The position numbers were made by a program, and so were the translations under genes. Below are positions 24,095 through 30,178 of a stretch of 37,606 nt of DNA, in pieces. Numbering within the stretch: position 1 is the first letter of the stretch; each line of letters opens with the position of its first letter. The stretch is from Bacteroidales bacterium (GTDB taxonomy: Bacteria; Bacteroidota; Bacteroidia; Bacteroidales; Paludibacteraceae). The notes beneath the pieces were generated by a model, which saw nothing but the letters and a program-made list of their open reading frames with translations, had not been told where the DNA came from and made no database searches. The stretch is taken from assembly GCA_012517575.1 (NCBI GenBank), contig JAAYUQ010000157.1, positions 1-37,606 of the forward strand, given 5' to 3'.

Positions 24095-25858
24095 ATGAAT
24101 ATGATTGAAAAAATTAAAGATGAAATCAAGCAAGATTTCTACCAACAAAACTTTCCAAACGATGGACAACGATTTGTCGCATGGTATCTAAGTAACATTC
24201 ATCTTCGCGATAGAAATGAGACCAAAGATGATATTACCGATGGAGCAGATGATAAACAAATTGATGCAATCGTAATAGATGACGATAAATCAACCGTTTT
24301 CATTTTACAAGGCAAATTTATTGGTAATGGAAGTATTGATGCTGGACCATTACGGGAAGTTTTGTCATCTTGGATTCAATTACGTGATTTAGTTAGACTA
24401 CAAGAAGTTGCAAATGGAAAACTAAAACGAAAACTGTCTGAAGTTGCAAGGGCTCTTGAAGATGATTATGAAATTGCTTTTGAATTAATTACCACTTCTG
24501 ACCTTACGAATTCAGCCAAACTTGATTTAGCAACTTTTCAAAAACAATTAGCAGAATTATCGGAAAAAGACGATATTGTTTGTTCTATCACGGTCATTGA
24601 CCAAGATGAGATAAAGCGAAGATATGATATTGCATTAGAGAGAGAAAATCCATTAATTAATCATACAATGGATTTAGCTACAAGTCACGTTATGCCAGTA
24701 ACTATTGCAGGAACACAGGTTTTATTAGCTGCTCTTCCACTCAAAGAATGCATTAAAATACCGGGAATAAAGGATGGAACACTTTTTCAAAAAAATGTTC
24801 GACAAAGTTTGGGATTAAATAATACAGTTAATAAGGGAATTCGGCAGACAATTTATAGCGATAAGCATCGGGATTTTTTCTTTTTCCATAATGGAATTAC
24901 TGCGATTTGTAATAAATTAGAATTTAACGATAGTCAATTAAAACTTCACGGACTAAGTGTTGTCAATGGTTGTCAATCATTGACAACTATTTTGAGTTGC
25001 AGTGAAAGAGTAAAAGAACTGGACGATACTTATGTTCTTTTTAGATTCTATGAAATTCCTCAAAGAGACCGTGCAGACAGAATAAGTATAAATACAAATT
25101 CTCAAAGTGCTGTAAAACCAAGAGATTTAAGGAGTAATGATAAACGTGTTTTAAATCTCAAGAAATCATTTGAACAGAAATATACGTCTGGATACTTTTC
25201 AACAAAACGTGGCGAAATTGCACCAGCAGATAAAGACAAAAGATATGTTTTAGATTTATCGGATTTAGGTAAATATCTAATTGCATGGCACTCTCAGCGT
25301 CCAAACATTTCATATAGTGAAACTAAAATATTTGATAAATATTTTGAGCAATTGTTTAAAAGAGAATATAAACCTGAAAATGCACAAGCATTAAACTTAT
25401 GGATGCAAGAAATAAATAAATCTTGGGCAAAAGAAAATCCACTTGGATTAAATGAAACATTGCTTGCTATGAAAGCATATGCACCTTATCATCATTTATA
25501 TGCTGTTTCAATGTGCTTTGCGATAGCAAACAATCTTGCTGACAGAGTGCCAAATCCGTATAAATGTTGGGAAAAAGCATCTCAAACAAATATGATTAAC
25601 GAGATTGTGAAAATAAGTGGAATTAGCCTTAATATGGCGCTTGAAGCTGCGGCAAACGAACCTCAGCCTCAAAACAAAGTATTCTCACCTCAAAACTGGA
25701 TTAAAGCAAAGACTTGTTTAGCAGGTATTAATTTTGCAATCAGGAATTATTTTAACATGCTCCCAATGATACCAGGCGGACAAGAAATTAAAAACAAGCT
25801 ATATAATGCATTAATAATTGGACAAGAAGACTTTGAATATAGATGGGCAGCAGATTAA
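24095..25858 (+). CDS. AIPR-family (abortive infection phage resistance) protein with PD-(D/E)xK-like N-terminus
   Basis: 587 residues, a usual AIPR length. The core family signature is FFFFHNGITAICNKLEF (about residue 260), then LSVVNGCQSLTTIL (about 288), followed by a helical C-terminus. The N-terminal part has DKQIDAIVIDDD, then FILQGKF: Asp57 followed by Gln72-x-Lys74, the ID...QxK arrangement of Mrr-type restriction-like nucleases. AIPR proteins are linked to phage defence in lactococcal and other systems; target and trigger here are unknown. The gene is A/T-rich compared with its neighbours and has no visible RBS or promoter of its own. It is bracketed by a perfect 15-bp inverted repeat and is the first of three co-oriented single-gene units. 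Confidence 0.88.
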   Translation: MNMIEKIKDEIKQDFYQQNFPNDGQRFVAWYLSNIHLRDRNETKDDITDGADDKQIDAIVIDDDKSTVFILQGKFIGNGSIDAGPLREVLSSWIQLRDLVRLQEVANGKLKRKLSEVARALEDDYEIAFELITTSDLTNSAKLDLATFQKQLAELSEKDDIVCSITVIDQDEIKRRYDIALERENPLINHTMDLATSHVMPVTIAGTQVLLAALPLKECIKIPGIKDGTLFQKNVRQSLGLNNTVNKGIRQTIYSDKHRDFFFFHNGITAICNKLEFNDSQLKLHGLSVVNGCQSLTTILSCSERVKELDDTYVLFRFYEIPQRDRADRISINTNSQSAVKPRDLRSNDKRVLNLKKSFEQKYTSGYFSTKRGEIAPADKDKRYVLDLSDLGKYLIAWHSQRPNISYSETKIFDKYFEQLFKREYKPENAQALNLWMQEINKSWAKENPLGLNETLLAMKAYAPYHHLYAVSMCFAIANNLADRVPNPYKCWEKASQTNMINEIVKISGISLNMALEAAANEPQPQNKVFSPQNWIKAKTCLAGINFAIRNYFNMLPMIPGGQEIKNKLYNALIIGQEDFEYRWAAD

Positions 25859-25863
25859 GAAAA

Positions 25864-26045
25864 AACATTACCGCCAACACATGGAATAGTGCCTGTGGAT
25901 TACAGAGGTTTGCGAAGCTTTGTGGCTTGTAAAAAAGTCGTTGTAAACTGATAAGAAATCGCTTTGCAATCCCGCACGATACCATACCATACACCATTAT
26001 GGGCAATTAAACTCGTAAATTCCATAAATAAAATATAATAATACA
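25864..26045 (+). repeat. Spacer B: structured intercassette sequence after the AIPR gene
   Basis: It begins AACATTACCGCCAAC (25864-25878), the partner of the repeat at 24050-24064. About 150 bases follow with a higher G/C content than the flanking genes and several short complementary segments (GCGAAGC near 25913 against CGCTTTGC near 25964). It ends with TTATGGGCAAT near 26000 just before the HNH unit. GGCAAT there (26002-26007) is complementary to ATTGCC at 26734-26739, at the other end of the HNH unit. It contains no protein-like frame. It could be a recombination site of the attC type, or a structured non-coding RNA. Confidence 0.6.
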
Positions 26046-26603
26046 ATGCCTCCTAATTATGTACGAACAATAAAAGATGAGATTTTGTACGAGTATGCAA
26101 AACTCATTTCAAGATCTGCTTATGAAAATCTTGAAAGACCTTTCATAACAAACAGATTCTTCAAGCTTCAGAAAGGAGAAATTAAGATCTCCGACACAAT
26201 CAGAGAATGGGAACGCGAGCAAGAGTTAAAAAAAGAATGTGTTTTTTGCGGATCAACTGAAAATCTTTCAACTGACCATTTAATACCAAAAAATAGAGGT
26301 GGTAATGACTCAGCCGATAATCTTGTCCTCTCATGCAAATCATGTAATTCTTCAAGAGGTGATAAAGGGATTTTTGAATGGTTAGGATTGAAAAATAAAG
26401 ATTCTCTTCATAGAATTGTCGCTGGCAAGTATCTTAAAGAATTATTAAGAATTCATCAAGAAAACGGGACTCTAGAAATCACGAAGAGCAACATTAATGA
26501 GTTATGTAGTAGATGTCCATTACCAGAAGTTTGCAAAAAATGGAACACCTTTCACTCTTTAACTTGTTTCTGTCTTGAAAGTATTTTACCGTATAATAAA
26601 TAA
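26046..26603 (+). CDS. HNH endonuclease-domain protein
   Basis: 185 residues. The central HNH/zinc domain runs from about 72 to 112: ECVFCGSTENLSTDHLIPKNRGG (first Cys pair and catalytic DH) and then NLVLSCKSCNSSRGDKG (second Cys pair, HNH Asn). The N-terminal ~65 residues are helical and may bind DNA or a partner. The C-terminal segment adds another Cys cluster (LCSRCPLPEVCKKW and CFCLES). HNH domains cut DNA or RNA using a metal ion; in accessory islands such proteins are often restriction or anti-phage nucleases. There is no methyltransferase nearby. The gene forms the middle unit between spacers B and C. Its target is unknown. Confidence 0.87.
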   Translation: MPPNYVRTIKDEILYEYAKLISRSAYENLERPFITNRFFKLQKGEIKISDTIREWEREQELKKECVFCGSTENLSTDHLIPKNRGGNDSADNLVLSCKSCNSSRGDKGIFEWLGLKNKDSLHRIVAGKYLKELLRIHQENGTLEITKSNINELCSRCPLPEVCKKWNTFHSLTCFCLESILPYNK

Positions 26604-26735
26604 TAGTAAACTAAAGTTTCGCACTTGTTAAACTTCTGAGTTTATTAATGCTTGTCCAAACAGACAAGGATAGATTCGAAAGTAATTATTTGAATATTGA
26701 CCAGATTATGAAACAACTCAAATAGGGAAAAACAT

Positions 26736-26794
26736 TGCCTAACGCACGCCTATGGGTCATTGGCTGGGTGATGTGCACTTAGCAAGGTTAGGCA
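26736..26794 (+). repeat. Spacer C: 59-bp attC-like imperfect palindrome
   Basis: TGCCTAAC (26736-26743) and GTTAGGCA (26787-26794) are perfect 8-bp inverted ends enclosing 43 bases. GCCTAAC and GTTAGGC fit the integron core sites RYYYAAC and GTTRRRY, and the total length of 59 bp equals that of a classic short attC. The upstream approach AACATT matches that of spacer B. Its internal sequence (ACGCCTATG, GGCTGG, GTGCA, TTAGCA) is shared with the element after the DUF2971 gene. Confidence 0.7.
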
Positions 26795-26848
26795 GCATAG
26801 TAAAAAATAATTGGTAATTTTCGAAAACCTATTAAAATCATTTCATTC

Positions 26849-27633
26849 ATGAAGCCAAGAAAACTATATCACTTCACAACAACAGAAAAGGCGATACAAT
26901 ATATTTTGCCATTTTGCAAATTGAAAATGAATTCTTTAGGGGAAATGAATGACCCAAAAGAGAATTTAAAACATATTATTAACTCCCACAATTATTCAGA
27001 TGAACAATTAAAGAGAGGCGAAATTAGTGAAATGATTGATGCTTTGATGATTAGTAAAGAAACTAAAATTATTTCATTTTCAACAGACAAAAAAACGGAA
27101 ATGATATTGTAAACGGTTACAACTTACAACGAATGTGGGCTCAATATGGGGCAAATCATACTGGAATTTGCATTGTTATAGATTATGAAAAATTTATAGC
27201 TGAAAACTCTAAGGTAATTGAAATGTATCAAATTAAAGATGATAATGTAGAATATAACAATTATTTCTGCGTTCCACCTTCATTTTCACCTCTGATAGGG
27301 AAAAAACCAGGTTCAAATAAACCAGATTCATTTTCTCGTCATGATGTATGGAAAAAACGCCAATCTGATGCTCATTTCTTAAAAGAACAATTTTTCACAA
27401 AAAACAAAGACTGGGAAGGAGAATCAGAATATCGCTTCTTGACTTTTATCGAAGATGATTCAGAAGAAATATATTTATCATTCAAAAATTTGCTAGACAA
27501 AATTATTAGGGGTTTGAATTTCTCAAAATACTACATGCCATCTTTAGAATCTTTAATAGAAAAAAGTAAAATCGACTTATTAGTATTTGATAGATGGCGT
27601 GGTGATTTTAAACTTCATTCTGAAACTAAATAG
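26849..27633 (+). pseudogene. DUF2971-family protein split by a frameshift
   Basis: The 5' frame (26849-27112, 87 residues) begins KLYHFTTTEKAIQYIL and has MNDPKENL, the LYHYTS and NDPxE motifs of DUF2971, then IISFSTD. The 3' frame, offset by one, has NGYNLQRMWAQYGANHTGICIVIDYE and later KDWEGESEYRFL, the WxxYaxxHxGvCi and WxxExEyR motifs. Joining the frames near the A7 run at 27089-27095 (one base back, or one A more) restores a single ~260-residue protein. DUF2971 proteins are uncharacterised, often found in defence islands, and may act on nucleotides or RNA. This is a true break, slippage-based recoding on the A run, or a homopolymer error. Confidence 0.88.
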
Positions 27634-27641
27634 AGACAAAG

Positions 27642-27766
27642 CTACAGCCCGCCTCTAACACGCCTATGCCCACAGGCTGGCTGTCGTGCATTTAGCAGGT
27701 TTCGCTTCCGCATTCACTTTATCGTTATGCGATAGTGAAGTAGCTGTAGATTCAACCAGCAAATGC
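27642..27766 (+). repeat. Spacer D: attC-like element after the DUF2971 gene
   Basis: It starts CTACAGC (27642-27648), paired with GCTGTAG (27743-27749), and contains CTAACACGCCTATG, GGCTGG, GTGCATTTAGCA and GGTT in the same order as spacer C. Inside is a hairpin TCACTTTATCG/CGATAGTGA (about 27714-27738). GCATTTAGCAGGTT and AACCAGCAAATGC form another imperfect stem. The multi-branched fold is longer than spacer C but clearly of the same family. Confidence 0.6.
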
Positions 27767-27795
27767 GAAATTAAATAAAAATTTAAAAAATTTCA

Positions 27796-27810
27796 GTTGC
27801 TATATGCAAC
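27796..27810. repeat. Degenerate copy of a GTTGC/GCAAC palindrome, left of aguA
   Basis: GTTGC-TATAT-GCAAC is followed by GGTTCTA. It resembles the 20-bp palindrome at 28984-29003, with three bases inserted. The two copies flank aguA. Confidence 0.4.
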
Positions 27811-27886
27811 GGTTCTACTTTTGATTGTCAGCTGATTTCAAACACAATTTTGTTTTTCTCTGCTGGTTCAATTCAGAATTATCCAG

Positions 27887-27894
27887 TATATTTG
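27887..27894 (+). promoter_or_regulatory. Candidate -7 box for aguA
   Basis: TATATTTG matches TAnnTTTG and lies 25 bases before the aguA ATG. It suggests aguA is transcribed independently of the island to its left. Confidence 0.5.
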
Positions 27895-27919
27895 TGCAAA
27901 ATGTTTTGGTGATAATTTT

Positions 27920-28933
27920 ATGAAAAAGATTTTACCTGCCGAGTGGGAAAAGCAACAATTTGTGCAGTTAACGTGGCCGCATAGTGGAACAGATTTTCAA
28001 CCTATGTTGGAAGATGCAAATCGCTGTTTTGTCAAAATTGCTCATGCGATTCTTCAATACGAAGAATTACTTATTGTTTGTGCTCAAGCTGAGGAAGTGA
28101 AGCAAATGCTTGCCGGCGAGGATTTTTCCAAAATTCGCTTGGTCGAGTTGCCTTCCAATGACGTGTGGGCACGCGATCACGCCGGTATTACGGTTTTTGA
28201 AAATGATCGGCCGGTGATTTACGATTTTGCTTTCAACGGTTGGGGTCTCAAATATCCTGCTTGCCACGATAATTTGATGACGAAAAGACTTTTCCGGACT
28301 GGAGTTTTCAAAAATTATCGCTATAAAAATTGTCTTCATTTTGTGCTGGAAGGCGGCAGCATTGATTCTGATGGTGCAGGAACGGTTCTTACCACTTCAA
28401 GTTGCCTTCTTTCAGAAAATCGAAACAATACCACGAAAAAAGTTATAGAAAATCGTCTGAAAAATTATTTTGGCCTGGAACGGGTACTTTGGCTGCATCA
28501 TGGATATTTGGCAGGCGATGATACAGATGGGCATGTGGACACACTGGCACGTTTTTGCAACGAACACACCATTGCTTATGTAAAATGTGAAGAAGAAGAG
28601 GATGAACATTTTGAAGAGTTGAAAAAAATGGAAATGGAACTGAAAAATTTCAGTACACTGCAAAATGAGCCTTATCAACTGATTCCTTTGCCAATGGCTG
28701 ATCCGATTTATGAAAACAACGAACGACTTCCAGCAACTTATGCCAATTTTCTGATTATCAATGGAGCTGTTTTGATCCCGACTTATCAATCTCCAAAGGA
28801 TGAAATTGCCAAACAACAATTACAAAAAGCTTTTCCTGACCGAAAAATTATTGGCATCGATTGCAGAACATTGATCAAACAACATGGATCTCTGCATTGC
28901 GTCACAATGCAGTTTTATCCGGTGGAAATATAG
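27920..28933 (+). CDS. aguA: Agmatine deiminase
   Basis: 337 residues, standard for AguA of the peptidyl-arginine-deiminase-like guanidino-modifying superfamily. Motifs present: WPHSGTDFQPMLEDANRCF, SNDVWARDHAGITVF, FNGWGLKYPACHDN, FVLEGGSIDSDGAGTVLTT, HGYLAGDDTDGHVDTLARF and catalytic Cys327 in GSLHCVTMQFYP. It hydrolyses agmatine to N-carbamoylputrescine and ammonia in the cytoplasm. The aguB gene follows after 181 bases on the same strand, and a carboxynorspermidine synthase gene lies on the far side of the island, so the window encodes most of an arginine-to-spermidine route. All active-site residues appear present. Confidence 0.96.
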   Translation: MKKILPAEWEKQQFVQLTWPHSGTDFQPMLEDANRCFVKIAHAILQYEELLIVCAQAEEVKQMLAGEDFSKIRLVELPSNDVWARDHAGITVFENDRPVIYDFAFNGWGLKYPACHDNLMTKRLFRTGVFKNYRYKNCLHFVLEGGSIDSDGAGTVLTTSSCLLSENRNNTTKKVIENRLKNYFGLERVLWLHHGYLAGDDTDGHVDTLARFCNEHTIAYVKCEEEEDEHFEELKKMEMELKNFSTLQNEPYQLIPLPMADPIYENNERLPATYANFLIINGAVLIPTYQSPKDEIAKQQLQKAFPDRKIIGIDCRTLIKQHGSLHCVTMQFYPVEI

Positions 28934-28983
28934 ATAGTAAGTTTTGTTGAGTATTTTGTTGAAAAATCAAAAGTTTTTAGTGG

Positions 28984-29003
28984 AGACGTTGCATGCAACG
29001 TCT
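28984..29003. repeat. 20-bp perfect palindrome between aguA and aguB
   Basis: AGACGTTGCA followed by its exact reverse complement, giving a 20-bp perfect palindrome 50 bases after the aguA stop codon. It is followed by A/T-rich DNA without a T run, so it is unlikely to be a simple terminator. It looks like a short interspersed palindromic repeat of the kind found in many copies in Bacteroidota genomes. Confidence 0.7.
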
Positions 29004-29114
29004 ATTAAAAATAATTTCATAAAAAATCGTTATTGCTTTTATTAAACAAATTGTTTGTTTTCGGTAATTTAACATGAAGTCCAAACCTAAGTAACTCACA
29101 AAAAAATTATAAAA

Positions 29115-29987
29115 ATGAAAGTTGCATTGATTCAGCAATCGAATGGAAAAGATATATCTGAAAATCTTGACAAATTGCAGAAAAATATACGAAAATGTGC
29201 CGCTGCAGGTGCGCAATTGGTTGTATTGCAGGAATTGCACAACAGTCTTTATTTTTGTCAGACCGAAAATCCCGATTGTTTTGACCTCGCTGAAACAATT
29301 CCCGGGCATTCAACCGACTATTTCGGAAAACTTGCCAAAGAATTGGGTGTAGTTTTGGTTTTGTCGTTATTCGAAAAGCGTGCAGCCGGATTGTATCACA
29401 ATACAGCAGTGGTGCTCGAAAAGAACGGCGCTATAGTGGGAATTTATCGCAAAATGCACATACCGGATGATCCGGCTTATTACGAAAAATTTTATTTTAC
29501 GCCCGGCGATTTGGGTTTTGTGCCCATTCAAACTTCTTTGGGCAAATTGGGTGTCATGGTTTGTTGGGATCAATGGTTTCCTGAAGCAGCTCGATTGATG
29601 GCATTGGCAGGAGCAGAACTTCTGATTTATCCGACAGCTATTGGTTGGGAAACAACTGATTCGGAAGAAGAAAAACATCGCCAACTTGATGCTTGGGTCA
29701 CCATTCAGCGAAGTCATGCCATTGCCAACGGATTGCCGGTTATTTCTTGTAACCGTGTGGGGCATGAAGATGATCCTTCCGGATTAACAAGTGGCATTCG
29801 GTTTTGGGGAAACAGTTTTGTGGCAGGTGCGCAAGGTGAAATGTTGGCTCAAGCTTCTCATCAGGAAGAAGAAAATTTGTTGGTGGACATTGATTTGTCA
29901 AGAAATGAAAAAGTTCGTCGAATTTGGCCTTTCTTTCGCGACAGACGCATTGATTTTTATGGGAACATTGTTAAAAGATGGAGATAA
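29115..29987 (+). CDS. aguB: N-carbamoylputrescine amidase
   Basis: 290 residues of the nitrilase (carbon-nitrogen hydrolase) superfamily, with catalytic triad Glu40 (QELHNSLYF), Lys113 (YRKMHIPDD) and Cys150 (GVMVCWDQWFPEAARL). The AguB-specific EKFYFTPGDLGF and YPTAIGWE segments follow. It cleaves N-carbamoylputrescine to putrescine, CO2 and ammonia, the step after agmatine deiminase. Length and motifs match plant and bacterial AguB, and the neighbouring aguA gene confirms the role. The start ATG at 29115 leads directly into KVALIQQS, the first beta strand of the fold. Confidence 0.96.
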   Translation: MKVALIQQSNGKDISENLDKLQKNIRKCAAAGAQLVVLQELHNSLYFCQTENPDCFDLAETIPGHSTDYFGKLAKELGVVLVLSLFEKRAAGLYHNTAVVLEKNGAIVGIYRKMHIPDDPAYYEKFYFTPGDLGFVPIQTSLGKLGVMVCWDQWFPEAARLMALAGAELLIYPTAIGWETTDSEEEKHRQLDAWVTIQRSHAIANGLPVISCNRVGHEDDPSGLTSGIRFWGNSFVAGAQGEMLAQASHQEEENLLVDIDLSRNEKVRRIWPFFRDRRIDFYGNIVKRWR

Positions 29988-30178
29988 AGTTTGTGGCAAG
30001 CTAAAAATATCCAACACCGGATTGAAATATTAATTGAGTCCACTTGAATAAGTCTTATTTATCAAAAATAATTAAAAAATCAACTTGAAAGTCAGGATCT
30101 TACAAAACAAATTTTTAGTATTTTAGATTTTTTAAAGCAGACTTTTAATTTAATTTTTTACTAATCAAAATAAAATAT

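Noticed and set aside
24050-25878. AIPR unit considered as a transposon with 15-bp terminal inverted repeats
   Set aside because: No transposase, no target-site duplication next to the repeats (AAGAC on the left, ACATG on the right), and the spacers of the following units point to a cassette arrangement instead.
25788-26006. 72-residue minus-strand frame overlapping the AIPR 3' end and spacer B
   Set aside because: Antisense to a well-supported gene for about a third of its length, low-complexity hydrophobic composition, no homology pattern recognised; the spacer's repeat structure explains the open frame better.
24050-27770. The three accessory genes considered as one restriction-modification or toxin-antitoxin operon
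   Set aside because: They are separated by 180-250 bases of structured spacer, lack overlapping or tightly coupled starts, and contain no methyltransferase or antitoxin-like gene.
23791-27919. CRISPR array in the accessory region
   Set aside because: Repeats are inverted or degenerate and unequally spaced; there is no series of regularly spaced direct repeats and no cas gene.
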